From: SVQP01 sp045658965
GTDB lineage: Bacteria; Bacillota; Clostridia; Oscillospirales; CAG-272
Reading direction: 5' to 3'
DNA: 64,000 bases
NCBI GenBank assembly: GCA_045658965.1
Contig: JAZOVZ010000050.1
Coordinates: 1 to 64,000, forward strand
A program made the translations under genes and the position numbers. Numbering within the stretch: the stretch's first letter is position 1; the number at the start of each line of letters is the position of its first letter. Shown piece after piece: positions 26,579 through 35,442 of this stretch. The notes below the pieces were generated by a model that was not told the origin of the DNA, ran no database searches, and worked only from the letters and a program-made list of their open reading frames with translations.

Positions 26579-26758
26579 ATGAAGAAGGTAACACTGATTA
26601 AGAGTCTTATCGCCGCTAAGCCCAACCAGAAGGCTACGGCAAAGTCCCTGGGCCTTGTTAAGATCGGTGATTTCATCGTGCACAACGATGACGCTGTTCT
26701 GGCAGGCAAGATTAAGGTCATTTCTCACCTTGTCTCGGTTGAAACCGTAGAAGACTGA
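26579..26758 (+). CDS. rpmD: Ribosomal protein L30
   Basis: A 59-residue protein beginning MKKVTLIKSLIAAKPNQKA and containing TAKSLGLVKIGD, the usual L30 pattern. AAGGAGG lies upstream of ATG 26579. Its place between rpsE and rplO is canonical. Confidence 0.95.
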   Translation: MKKVTLIKSLIAAKPNQKATAKSLGLVKIGDFIVHNDDAVLAGKIKVISHLVSVETVED

Positions 26759-26774
26759 TAAGGAGGTACTGAGA

Positions 26775-27215
26775 ATGAAACTGCATAATCTGAAACCCGC
26801 TGAAGGTTCCGCAAAGGCTGCATGGAGAAAGGGCAGAGGCCCCGGCTCCGGCAACGGCAAGACCGCAGGTAAGGGTCACAAGGGTCAGAACGCACGCTCC
26901 GGCGGCGCTGTTCGCACCGGCTTCGAGGGTGGTCAGTTCCCCATTTACAGACAGCTTCCCAAGAGAGGCTTTAAGAACTACTTCGCAAAGAATTACGCAA
27001 TTGTTAACGTTGATGCACTGAACGTCTTCGAGGACGGCGCAGTTATCGACATGGAAGCACTTCTCGCCAAAAAGATTATCCGCAAGCCCCTGGACGGTCT
27101 CAAGGTTCTGGGCAACGGCGAACTGACTAAGAAGGTCACTGTAAGAGCGGCAATCTTTTCCGCAACTGCTAAGGCAAAGATTGAGGCAGTAGGTGGACAG
27201 GCAGAGGAGGTATAA
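26775..27215 (+). CDS. rplO: Ribosomal protein L15
   Basis: Late-assembling 50S protein, 146 residues, with the basic N-terminal GRGPGSGNGKTAGKGHKGQ and GFEGGQFPIYRQLPKRGF. Its last codons contain the secY ribosome site. Confidence 0.98.
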   Translation: MKLHNLKPAEGSAKAAWRKGRGPGSGNGKTAGKGHKGQNARSGGAVRTGFEGGQFPIYRQLPKRGFKNYFAKNYAIVNVDALNVFEDGAVIDMEALLAKKIIRKPLDGLKVLGNGELTKKVTVRAAIFSATAKAKIEAVGGQAEEV

Positions 27216-27217
27216 GG

Positions 27218-28660
27218 ATGTTTCAGACGTTAAAGAATGCTTGGAAGATTCCGGAGCTTAAGAATAAGCTTCTCTTCACATTGCTTATCGTACTCCTTTA
27301 CCGCGTTGGTGCGTCTCTCCCCCTTCCTTGGGTAAGCAACGAACTTTACGGTGCTTTCCAATCCGCCGCAAGCGGTTCGATGTTCCAGTATCTGAACCTG
27401 CTGTCGGGCGACGCTTTCAGCAGAGCTACTCTGTTTGCTCTGTCTGTAAGCCCCTATATTACCGCATCGATCGTCATGCAGCTGCTCACCATCGCAATTC
27501 CTGCGCTGGAGAGAATGGCTAAGGACGGCGAGAACGGTAAGAAGAAGATTACCGCGATCACCCGCGTGGTAACCATTGTATTGGCTCTGGTTACTGCATA
27601 CGGTTACACGCTGTATCTTGAAAACTGGGATCTTAACGCTTACACTTCCGGCATCCAGTCCCCCATGCTTTACGTGGGCGGCAGCGCAGCTCAGCTGTGG
27701 TTCTGCCGTATCGCGCTGATCCTGTGCTACTGCGCAGGCGCATCGCTGATCATGTGGCTGGCAGAGAAGATCAATGAGAAGGGTATCGGTAACGGTATCT
27801 CGATCATCCTGTTTGCAAACATCGTTGCAAGAGTTCCTCAGTATCTGACCTCCACCATTCCCAGCATCTGCAAGTTCCTGACTAAGGGCATTGAGCAGAA
27901 GGTTGTTAACGGCATCGTCTACGGCTTGATCTACGTTGCAGTCGTTGCAGTTATCATTGCAATCTTTGGTTTCGTGGTTTGGTTCACGGGCTCTGAAAGA
28001 AGAATTCCGATCACTTACGCTAAGAGAGTTGTCGGCCGTAAGATGTACGGCGGTCAGTCCTCCAGCCTGCCTCTGAAGTTGAACATGAGCGGCGTTATGC
28101 CTATCATCTTCGCAAACTCCATCGTAGCGCTGCCTGCGACCGTTGCTGCATTCTTTACCTTCGTTCCCAGTGAAGGACATTGGCTCTACTTTGCAAAGGG
28201 CTTCATCGTGAAGATGAACGACTTCTTTGCACAGATGACCGACGTGCTCAACTACACCTCTCCCTTGTATCTGATCATCTTCGTAGCACTGATCATTGCA
28301 TTCTCTTACTTCTATATTACGATCTCCTTCAACCCTGTTGAAGTAGCGAATAATATCAGAAACAACGGTGGTTCCGTACCCGGCATTCGTCCCGGTAAGC
28401 CTACCGTTGACTATATCAAAAAGATTCTGAACAGAGTTACGCTGATCGGCGGTCTGTTCCTGTGCATCGTATCGGCTCTGCCTTTGCTGTTCGTGATCGT
28501 TCTCAACCTGTTTGAGAGCACCGCGTCCCTGGCAGCTCCTCTGTCCGAAATGGCATTCAGCGGTTCTTCCTTGCTGATCGTCGTCGGCGTTGCACTTGAG
28601 ACCGTACGCGAGCTCGAGGCTCAGATCACCCTTAGAAACTATAAGGGTTTCCTTGATTGA
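27218..28660 (+). CDS. secY: Preprotein translocase channel subunit SecY
   Basis: Pore of the Sec translocon. At 480 residues with ten membrane helices it is slightly longer than the usual ~430, with extra sequence around residues 195-230 and in the late periplasmic loops. SPYITASIVMQLL in helix 2, GNGISIILFANI, and the cytoplasmic loop with RRIPITYAKRVVGRKMYGGQ are clear. ATG 27218 lies 2 nt after the rplO stop. Confidence 0.97.
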   Translation: MFQTLKNAWKIPELKNKLLFTLLIVLLYRVGASLPLPWVSNELYGAFQSAASGSMFQYLNLLSGDAFSRATLFALSVSPYITASIVMQLLTIAIPALERMAKDGENGKKKITAITRVVTIVLALVTAYGYTLYLENWDLNAYTSGIQSPMLYVGGSAAQLWFCRIALILCYCAGASLIMWLAEKINEKGIGNGISIILFANIVARVPQYLTSTIPSICKFLTKGIEQKVVNGIVYGLIYVAVVAVIIAIFGFVVWFTGSERRIPITYAKRVVGRKMYGGQSSSLPLKLNMSGVMPIIFANSIVALPATVAAFFTFVPSEGHWLYFAKGFIVKMNDFFAQMTDVLNYTSPLYLIIFVALIIAFSYFYITISFNPVEVANNIRNNGGSVPGIRPGKPTVDYIKKILNRVTLIGGLFLCIVSALPLLFVIVLNLFESTASLAAPLSEMAFSGSSLLIVVGVALETVRELEAQITLRNYKGFLD

Positions 28661-28692
28661 TCCGGCTAATTTAAACCGAAAGGAACAACAAC

Positions 28693-29331
28693 ATGAATTT
28701 GATTTTAATGGGCGCTCCCGGTGCAGGTAAAGGTACCCAATCCGCGAGAATTTCGGAAAAATTCAATATCCCCGCGATTGCAACCGGCGACATTCTGCGC
28801 GGTGCAATGAAGGCAGGAACCGAGCTTGGTCTCTCTGCAAAGAGCTACGTTGAGGCCGGCAAGCTGGTCCCCGATGAGGTTGTCATCGGCATTATCAAGG
28901 AATATCTTTCGACAGACGCATGTAAGAACGGATTTATCCTGGACGGCTTCCCCCGTTCCATTCCCCAGGCTCAGGCTCTGGAGGATATGGGCGTTCGCAT
29001 CGATGCTGTACTGAGCATCGAGGTTGCCGATGAGAAGATCGTTGAAAGAATGAGCGGACGCAGAGTTTGCTCCTGCGGTGCTTCTTATCACATCCTGTAT
29101 ATTCCGCCTAAGACTGCTGACGTTTGTGACAAGTGCGGCGCGGCTCTTTATACCAGAGCGGACGACGCAGCAGAAACTGTAATTAACAGACTTAAGACGT
29201 TCCACGCTCAAACCGAGCCCCTGAAGGAATTCTACGCAGAGAAGGGAATTCTCCTTACCGTAGAAGGTCAGGAAGAGGTCGCTGATACGACCGCCCTGGT
29301 ATTCAAGGCTCTGGAAAAGTTTGAGGCGTAA
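28693..29331 (+). CDS. adk: Adenylate kinase
   Basis: Interconverts AMP, ADP and ATP. The 212-residue long form has the P-loop GAPGAGKGTQS, DGFPRSIPQA and a lid with four cysteines (CSCG and CDKC) that should bind zinc, as in many Gram-positives. It follows secY in the usual order. Confidence 0.98.
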   Translation: MNLILMGAPGAGKGTQSARISEKFNIPAIATGDILRGAMKAGTELGLSAKSYVEAGKLVPDEVVIGIIKEYLSTDACKNGFILDGFPRSIPQAQALEDMGVRIDAVLSIEVADEKIVERMSGRRVCSCGASYHILYIPPKTADVCDKCGAALYTRADDAAETVINRLKTFHAQTEPLKEFYAEKGILLTVEGQEEVADTTALVFKALEKFEA

Positions 29332-29355
29332 CTCGGGTTCGATCTGAGGTATCTG

Positions 29356-30117
29356 ATGATACAGCTCAAAAACGCAGCTCAGATCAAAGCCATGAGAGAA
29401 GCGGGTCGTATCACGGGCGAAGCTTTGCTTGTTGCCCGTGAGCACGTCCGCGAAGGCGTCAGCACCTACGAGCTCGATCAGGTCATCAGACACTACATCG
29501 AGAAATCGGGTGCAAAGCCCTCCTTCCTGGGGCTGTACGGCTTTCCGGGAAGCGCGTGCATCAGCGTCAACGATGAGGTCATCCACGGCATTCCTTCCAA
29601 GAAGAAGATCTTGCGCGAGGGTGACATCGTGAAGATTGACCTGGGTGCGTGCTACAAGGGCTACCACGGAGACAGCGCGAGAACCATTCCGGTAGGAAAG
29701 GTGAGCGACGAGGCAGCAAAGCTGATCGAGGTAACGAGAAATAGCTTTTTTGCAGGCGTCGGACAGCTGAAGGCGGGCAACCGTCTTGGCGACGTTGGCT
29801 CCGCGATCGATACGCTTGTCAAAGAAAACGGCTTTTCAACCGTACGCAAGTACATCGGCCACGGCATCGGTAAAGAGGTGCACGAGGCGCCGGACGTACC
29901 CAACTACGGCACTCCCGGACGCGGCGTACGCATCTGCTCGGGTATGGTGCTTGCCATCGAACCGATGGTGAATGCAGGTACCTTTGAGGTCAGAGAGCTT
30001 GCCGACGGCTGGACTGTGGTGACTGCAGACAGAAAGCTGTCCGCGCACTACGAAAACACCGTGGCACTGACCGATGAAGGCGTGCTGAATCTGACGCTGG
30101 TCGATCAGGAATTTTAA
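29356..30117 (+). CDS. map: Methionine aminopeptidase, type I
   Basis: Removes initiator Met from nascent proteins. The 253-residue enzyme has the five metal ligands in KIDLGACYKGYHGDSA (two Asp), GHGIGKEVHE (His), AIEPM (Glu) and the Glu of YENTVALTDEG. The start is ATG 29356, with only a weak GAGGT upstream. Confidence 0.97.
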   Translation: MIQLKNAAQIKAMREAGRITGEALLVAREHVREGVSTYELDQVIRHYIEKSGAKPSFLGLYGFPGSACISVNDEVIHGIPSKKKILREGDIVKIDLGACYKGYHGDSARTIPVGKVSDEAAKLIEVTRNSFFAGVGQLKAGNRLGDVGSAIDTLVKENGFSTVRKYIGHGIGKEVHEAPDVPNYGTPGRGVRICSGMVLAIEPMVNAGTFEVRELADGWTVVTADRKLSAHYENTVALTDEGVLNLTLVDQEF

Positions 30118-30160
30118 TTACGATTTCATGCAAGTGACAAACAAGTAAGGAGGGATTATT

Positions 30161-30379
30161 CTGTCGAAGGACGACGTTATTGAGTTTGAAGGCGTTGTAG
30201 TAGAAGCAATGCCCAATGCAAACTTCAAAGTGAAGCTTCCCAACGGACATATCGTCAAAGCGCATATCTCCGGCAAGCTTCGTATGAATTATATCAGAAT
30301 TCTGCCCGGTGATAAGGTAACCGTTGAGGTCTCGGTATACGACCTTGATAAGGGCCGCATCACATGGCGCGCTAAATAA
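30161..30379 (+). CDS. infA: Translation initiation factor IF-1, CTG start codon
   Basis: Occupies the 30S A site during initiation. From CTG 30161 the product is exactly 72 residues, (M)SKDDVIEFEG to GRITWRAK, with the conserved GKLRMNYIRILPGDKVTVE. GGAGG at 30150-30154 stands seven bases before the CTG. No ATG, GTG or TTG in this frame could give the family N-terminus; two ATT codons precede the CTG but are too close to the ribosome site. A search limited to ATG/GTG/TTG starts would miss it. Confidence 0.93.
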   Translation: MSKDDVIEFEGVVVEAMPNANFKVKLPNGHIVKAHISGKLRMNYIRILPGDKVTVEVSVYDLDKGRITWRAK

Positions 30380-30420
30380 GATTTTACGAATAACTCGAAA
30401 GAAAGGTATGGTATAACGTA

Positions 30421-30534
30421 ATGAAGGTTAAACCGTCCGTCAAGAAGATCTGCGAAAAGTGCAAGATCATCAAGAGAAAAGGTAAAGTCATGGTTATCTG
30501 CGAGAACCCCAAGCACAAGCAGAAGCAGGGTTAA
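30421..30534 (+). CDS. rpmJ: Ribosomal protein L36, zinc type
   Basis: A 37-residue protein beginning MKVKPSVKKICEKCKII with ligands Cys11, Cys14, Cys27 and His32. AAAGG lies upstream. Its position between infA and rpsM is canonical. Confidence 0.97.
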   Translation: MKVKPSVKKICEKCKIIKRKGKVMVICENPKHKQKQG

Positions 30535-30587
30535 TCTCGAGAACCACGACAAACAAACAACTAAACCAAACGAAGAGGTGAATAAGA

Positions 30588-30956
30588 ATGGCTCGTATAG
30601 CTGGTGTTGATATTCCCAACAACAAGCGCGTTGACATCGCCCTTACCTACATTTACGGTATCGGTCGTAAGAGCGCTACAGACATCCTCACTAAGACCGG
30701 CATTGATCCCGCAATCCGCGCTAAGGATCTGACCGAGGAAGACATTGCAAAGCTGCGTGACGAAATCGAAAACTTCTACACTGTAGAAGGTGATCTCCGT
30801 CGTGAAGTTGCCATGAACATCAAGAACATGGTAGAAATCAACTGCTACCGCGGTGTCAGACACAGAAAGGGCTTGCCCGTCAGAGGACAGAGAACCAAGA
30901 CTAACGCAAGAACCAGAAAAGGTCCCGCAAAGACCATTGCGAACAAGAAGAAGTAA
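30588..30956 (+). CDS. rpsM: Ribosomal protein S13
   Basis: 30S head protein forming bridges to the 50S, 122 residues: ARIAGVDIPNNKRVDIALTY at the start and RGVRHRKGLPVRGQRTKTNA near the end. Confidence 0.98.
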   Translation: MARIAGVDIPNNKRVDIALTYIYGIGRKSATDILTKTGIDPAIRAKDLTEEDIAKLRDEIENFYTVEGDLRREVAMNIKNMVEINCYRGVRHRKGLPVRGQRTKTNARTRKGPAKTIANKKK

Positions 30957-30975
30957 TAAAGGAGTGGCATAGAAT

Positions 30976-31374
30976 ATGGCAAAAGTTGCTGCAAAGAAGG
31001 TTGTCAAGAGACGCCGCGAGAAAAAGAATATCGAAAAAGGCGTTGTTCATATTCAGGCAACCTTTAATAACACTATCGTAACCATCACCGACGTCAACGG
31101 TAATGCCATTTCCTGGGCATCCGCAGGCGAACTCGGTTTCAAGGGTTCCAGAAAGTCCACCCCCTTCGCAGCTCAGTCCGCTTCTGAGACCGCAGCTAAG
31201 GCAGCGATCGATCAGGGTCTGAAGAGCGTTGAGGTGTATGTTAAGGGCCCCGGTTCGGGACGTGAATCCGCAATCCGTGCACTGGAAGCAGTTGGTCTCC
31301 AGATCACTCTGATCAGAGACGTAACTCCTATCCCCCACAACGGTTGCAGACCGCCCAAGCGCAGACGCGTTTAA
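30976..31374 (+). CDS. rpsK: Ribosomal protein S11
   Basis: 30S platform protein, 132 residues, with VHIQATFNNTIVTITD and the C-terminal DVTPIPHNGCRPPKRRRV. Confidence 0.98.
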   Translation: MAKVAAKKVVKRRREKKNIEKGVVHIQATFNNTIVTITDVNGNAISWASAGELGFKGSRKSTPFAAQSASETAAKAAIDQGLKSVEVYVKGPGSGRESAIRALEAVGLQITLIRDVTPIPHNGCRPPKRRRV

Positions 31375-31398
31375 TTTTTCACAGGAGGTAACGCAATT

Positions 31399-32019
31399 AT
31401 GGCAAGATATACAGGTCCTGCATGTAAGCTGTGCCGCAGAGAGGGCAAGAAGCTTTATCTGAAGGGTGACCGCTGCCTTTCCGGCAAGTGCGCTCTGGAT
31501 CGTAGAGCAACCGCTCCCGGTCAGCATGGTGCAGCAAAGAAGAAGATGAGAGAGTACGGTCTGCAGCTCCGCGAAAAGCAGACAACCAAGAGATACTACG
31601 GTGTTCTTGAGAAGCAGTTCAAGAACTACTATGATGAGGCAGCTCGCAAGGAAGGTATGACCGGCGAGAACCTGCTGCTTCTGCTTGAAAGAAGACTGGA
31701 CAACGTTGTTTACAGACTGGGCTTCGCTGAGTCTCGTAGAGACGCTCGTCAGCTCGTTCTGCACGCACACTTCACCGTAAACGGCAAGAAGGTTAACATT
31801 CCTTCTCTGATCGTTAAGGCAGGCGACGTGATCGCTGTGAAGGAAGCAAGCCGTTCTTCTGACAAGTTCAAGGCTATGACTGAGAAGAACGTTATCGTTC
31901 CCAAGTGGCTGGAAGTTGACACCGCTAACCTGTCCGGTAAGGTTGCTACTCTGCCCGCAAGAGAAGATATCGACTTCGATTTCAACGAGCAGCTGATCGT
32001 CGAGCTCTATTCCAAGTAA
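31399..32019 (+). CDS. rpsD: Ribosomal protein S4
   Basis: Primary 16S-binding protein of 206 residues. The N-terminus has CKLCRREGKKLYLKG and a later Cys in SGKCALDRR, so the zinc-binding form is likely. The S4 RNA-binding domain covers ~95-160 (LDNVVYRLGFAESRRDARQL). Confidence 0.98.
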   Translation: MARYTGPACKLCRREGKKLYLKGDRCLSGKCALDRRATAPGQHGAAKKKMREYGLQLREKQTTKRYYGVLEKQFKNYYDEAARKEGMTGENLLLLLERRLDNVVYRLGFAESRRDARQLVLHAHFTVNGKKVNIPSLIVKAGDVIAVKEASRSSDKFKAMTEKNVIVPKWLEVDTANLSGKVATLPAREDIDFDFNEQLIVELYSK

Positions 32020-32132
32020 TACTGTCGTTGTTTGCGCAGACGCACGGTATTTGGTGTTTTGCGCAAGTCAACGCGGGTATATCCGTGTAACAAGGTATAC
32101 TTTCTAAAATTTTTGAGGAGGAATTATTTGGA

Positions 32133-33107
32133 ATGATCGAGATTGAAAAGCCCAATATTTTCACCGTCGACACAAGTGAAGACGGTACAAGCGGAACATT
32201 TATCGTTGAACCTTTGGAGAGAGGTTTCGGTACTACGCTGGGCAACTCCCTGCGCAGAGTACTTCTGAGCTCTCTGCCCGGTGTCGCTGTTACGAACATT
32301 AAGATCGACGGCGCACAGCACGAGTTCGGAACCATTAAGGGCGTAAAAGAAGATATTACGGAGATCGTTCTCAATGTCAAGGGCATTACCGCAAAGCTGT
32401 ATTGCTCCGGTCCCAAGACTGTAATCATTGACGTAACCGGTGAGCACACCGTTACCGCAGGTGATATCAAGCAGGATTCCGACATTGAAATTCTGAACCC
32501 CGAGCATCATCTGGCAACTGTTGCAGCCAACGAGAGATTCTACATGGAGCTCACGTTTGGTAAGGGCAGAGGCTACGTATCTCAGGAGCGCAACAAGCAG
32601 CTGCACAACGAGCAGCTGGGTATGAATACCTCTGCGCCCCTCGGAACCATTTACACCGATTCCATCTACACCCCCGTTTACCAGGTAAGTTATGAGACCG
32701 AGAGCACCAGAGTTGGTAACAACACCGACTTTGATAAGCTGACTCTTAACGTTCTGACCAACGGTACCATCTCCGCCAAGGAAGCGATTTCGCTCGGCGC
32801 CAAGATTCTCAACGAGCATCTCAACCTGTTTGTGGATTTGTCTGATGAAGCAAAGAAGGCAGAGATTATGGTCGAAAGAGAAGAGACCAAGAAGGAAAAA
32901 GTCCTTGAGATGACCATTGAGGAGCTTGACATGTCTGTACGTAGCTTCAACTGCTTGAAGCGCGCAGGCATTGATACTGTTGAAGATTTGACCAACCGTA
33001 CTGAGGAAGAGATGATCAGAGTCCGTAACCTCGGTAAGAAATCGCTTGAAGAAGTTATCCAGAAGCTGCACTCCCTGGGGCTTGATCTCAAGAGAGAAGA
33101 AGAATAA
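32133..33107 (+). CDS. rpoA: RNA polymerase alpha subunit
   Basis: 324 residues. The N-terminal dimerisation domain has FIVEPLERGFGTTLGNSLRRVLLSS. The C-terminal domain (about 245-320) contacts UP elements and activators, with MSVRSFNCLKRAGIDTVEDL and RNLGKKSLEEV. A 113-nt spacer with no certain promoter separates it from rpsD. Confidence 0.98.
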   Translation: MIEIEKPNIFTVDTSEDGTSGTFIVEPLERGFGTTLGNSLRRVLLSSLPGVAVTNIKIDGAQHEFGTIKGVKEDITEIVLNVKGITAKLYCSGPKTVIIDVTGEHTVTAGDIKQDSDIEILNPEHHLATVAANERFYMELTFGKGRGYVSQERNKQLHNEQLGMNTSAPLGTIYTDSIYTPVYQVSYETESTRVGNNTDFDKLTLNVLTNGTISAKEAISLGAKILNEHLNLFVDLSDEAKKAEIMVEREETKKEKVLEMTIEELDMSVRSFNCLKRAGIDTVEDLTNRTEEEMIRVRNLGKKSLEEVIQKLHSLGLDLKREEE

Positions 33108-33158
33108 GCCAAAAGCAGCAATTTAAGTAAAGTAGTTAGCATAAGGAGGGATAAGGCA

Positions 33159-33506
33159 ATGCCCGCATCCAGAAAACTCGGCAGAACGACCGATCATAGA
33201 AAAGCTATGCTTCGCGGTATGGTCACCCTGCTGCTCGAGAACGGCCAGGTCGAGACCACTCTCGCAAGAGCGAAGGAAGTCCGTTCCGTTGCAGAAAAGA
33301 TGATCACACTGGGAAAGAAGAATACCCTTGCAAGCCGTCGTGCGGCTCTGGCATACATTACCAAGGAGGACGTTGTAACCAAGCTGTTCAGCGAAATCGC
33401 TCCTGCGTATGCAGATCGTAACGGTGGTTACACCAGAATTCTGAAGACCGGCCCTCGCCGCGGTGACGCAGCAGAGATGGCGATCATCACCCTGATTAAG
33501 GACTAA
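33159..33506 (+). CDS. rplQ: Ribosomal protein L17
   Basis: Exit-tunnel rim protein, 115 residues: RKLGRTTDHRKAMLRGMVTLL and YTRILKTGPRRGDAAEMAII are diagnostic. Last gene of the operon. Confidence 0.98.
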   Translation: MPASRKLGRTTDHRKAMLRGMVTLLLENGQVETTLARAKEVRSVAEKMITLGKKNTLASRRAALAYITKEDVVTKLFSEIAPAYADRNGGYTRILKTGPRRGDAAEMAIITLIKD

Positions 33507-33528
33507 TTCAGGATCTATCAAAAAACAC

Positions 33529-33557
33529 ACGGGGCGGTCTATAACCGCCCCGTATTT
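33529..33557 (+). terminator. Terminator of the S10-spc-alpha operon
   Basis: A 10-bp G/C-rich stem (33529-33538 with 33544-33553), then TATTTTC. It lies about 20 nt after rplQ. Confidence 0.88.
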
Positions 33558-33594
33558 TCGGGAAAAAACAATTTATAATTTGGAGAATAAGACA

Positions 33595-34980
33595 ATGTAT
33601 GATATAGCCATTATCGGTGGCGGTATTGGTGGCTTGATGGCTGCATACCGTGCCATAGTCAACAACCCTGCGCTGAAGATCGTGATTCTTGAAAAGGGCT
33701 TGTCGCTTGCAAAGCGTCATTGTCCTGCAGGTAAGAACCAGAAGTGCATTCACTGTAAGGTGTGCAGCATCACCAGTGGGTATGCAGGAGCAGGCGCATT
33801 TTCGGACGGCAAATTCAACCTTGGTACAGCATACGGCGGCACTATGGGTGAAGAGCTGGGCGAAGACCTTGCCATGTACTATATCAACCAGGTAGACAGC
33901 ATTTTGGAGCAGTTTGCCGACGATTATCCGCCCATGTATCACTCCAACGAGGAGCTCAAGCTCAAGTGTCTGCAGAACAATCTGCGTCTGCTTGATATGA
34001 ACGTGCGCCATTTGGGTACGGATAAGAATTTTGATACCATGCAGAGTCTGATCGACGCGCTGGAAGAGAACGGCGTAGAGATGAGAGACCTGACAGAGGT
34101 ACTTGAGATCGAAAAGCTGGACGGCTGCTATGCCGTTTCACATAGAAGAGGAAAGGGCGACGCAGAGACGCTGCAGACCTCCAAGATCGTGATTTCCACG
34201 GGTAGAAGCGGCTCGGATTTTGTCATCCGCACCTGTAAGAAGTTTGATATTCGCATGGACGCAAACTCGGTGGATATTGGCGTGCGCGTGGAGATGAAGG
34301 ATATCATCTGGCGCGAATTTTCGTCGCAGATCTACGAGCCGAAGATCTTGTATCGCACCAAGACGTTTGAGGACAGAACCAGAATGTTCTGCTTCAACCA
34401 GGGCGGACTTGTATCGGCAGAGAACAACCACGGCGTGATTACCGCGAACGGTCACTCGTTTGCGCAGCCCGAGAAGAAGACCGAGAACTGCAACTTTGCA
34501 ATTCTTTCGTCCATTCACTTTGACGGTGACTTCCAGAAGCCTACCGAGTATGCCGAGAACATTGCAAGAAACACCAATTTTGCTGCCGAGGGCAACATTA
34601 TGGTGCAGAGATTCGGTGACCTCATCAGAGGCAGAAGAACCAACGCGCACAGACTGTCGCAGAGCACGGTCAGACCGACTTTGCAGGCATTCCCCGGTGA
34701 CCTCAGCGTGGTGCTGCCTTACCGTGCGCTGACCAACATTATCGAGACCATTTATGCGCTTGATAAGGTTGCACCCGGCTGTGCCAACGACGACACGCTG
34801 CTGTACGGCTGTGAGAATAAGTACTATTCGATAAAGCCCAAGCACAACGAGAACTTTGAGATCATGGACGGCGTGTACCTGATCGGTGACGGCAGCGGTA
34901 TCACCAGAGGCCTGTCGCAGAGCGGCGCAATGGGTATCTTTGTCGCTGATAAGATCACGGGCAGAGAGGTCAACGCGTAA
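33595..34980 (+). CDS. FAD-dependent oxidoreductase (COG2509-like)
   Basis: A 461-residue flavoprotein. The N-terminal dinucleotide site is IAIIGGGIGGLMAAY, and a Cys-rich segment HCPAGKNQKCIHCKVC follows at about 43-58. The C-terminal FAD segment is VYLIGDGSGITRGLSQSGAMGI. The reaction and substrate are not known. The start is ATG 33595 with GGAG nine bases upstream; a TTG at 33580 overlaps that site. Confidence 0.85.
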   Translation: MYDIAIIGGGIGGLMAAYRAIVNNPALKIVILEKGLSLAKRHCPAGKNQKCIHCKVCSITSGYAGAGAFSDGKFNLGTAYGGTMGEELGEDLAMYYINQVDSILEQFADDYPPMYHSNEELKLKCLQNNLRLLDMNVRHLGTDKNFDTMQSLIDALEENGVEMRDLTEVLEIEKLDGCYAVSHRRGKGDAETLQTSKIVISTGRSGSDFVIRTCKKFDIRMDANSVDIGVRVEMKDIIWREFSSQIYEPKILYRTKTFEDRTRMFCFNQGGLVSAENNHGVITANGHSFAQPEKKTENCNFAILSSIHFDGDFQKPTEYAENIARNTNFAAEGNIMVQRFGDLIRGRRTNAHRLSQSTVRPTLQAFPGDLSVVLPYRALTNIIETIYALDKVAPGCANDDTLLYGCENKYYSIKPKHNENFEIMDGVYLIGDGSGITRGLSQSGAMGIFVADKITGREVNA

Positions 34981-35014
34981 AGCGGACAACCGCCACCACA
35001 CGGACGACAACTCA

Positions 35015-35420
35015 TGAAAAGTTTTCGCCCGCCTTTTTCAAAAGGCGGCGGGCTCCAAGGGCAGAGCCCTTGGTCGCCTCCGCAGAGGCGAAACTCCCCC
35101 AAAGACGCCGTTTTTGGTTCTTTTTGCGGCAATTTTGCCAAAAAGAACGGAAACGATTTTCTCACATAATATCAAAACAGCCGTAGGGCGGGGGCTTGCT
35201 CCCGCAGCATAAAACAAAAAGGGAGTTACCTTGATAGGTAGCTCCCTTATTTTTATACATTGAGATAATTTCCTCCGTTCTTTTTGACACCGCTGGCGCA
35301 AAGAAGAACATATTTGCTTCGCAAATCAAACGGCGATAAAGAGTTTCGCCTCTGCGGAGGCGACGAGGGCTGCGCGCCCTCGACTGCGCCGCCTTTTGAA
35401 AAAGGCGGGCGAAAACTTTC
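35015..35420. mobile_element. Large inverted-repeat element, copy 1 (MITE-like, no ORF)
   Basis: About 406 bp with two long imperfect inverted arms (about 35015-35155 and 35275-35420). They share, in opposite orientation, the tip AAGTTTTCGCCCGCC, a CGCCTCCGCAGAGGCGAAACTC block, CGCCGTTT and AAAAAGAACGGA. The centre holds the palindrome GGGCGGGGGCTTGCTCCCGC and a terminator-like hairpin GGGAGTTACC/GGTAGCTCCC followed by a T run. It fills the gap between the convergent FAD oxidoreductase and mgtE genes. It encodes no transposase; movement is inferred from the second copy. Confidence 0.75.
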
Positions 35421-35442
35421 AAGAGTGGGTCGTGCGTGCTCG

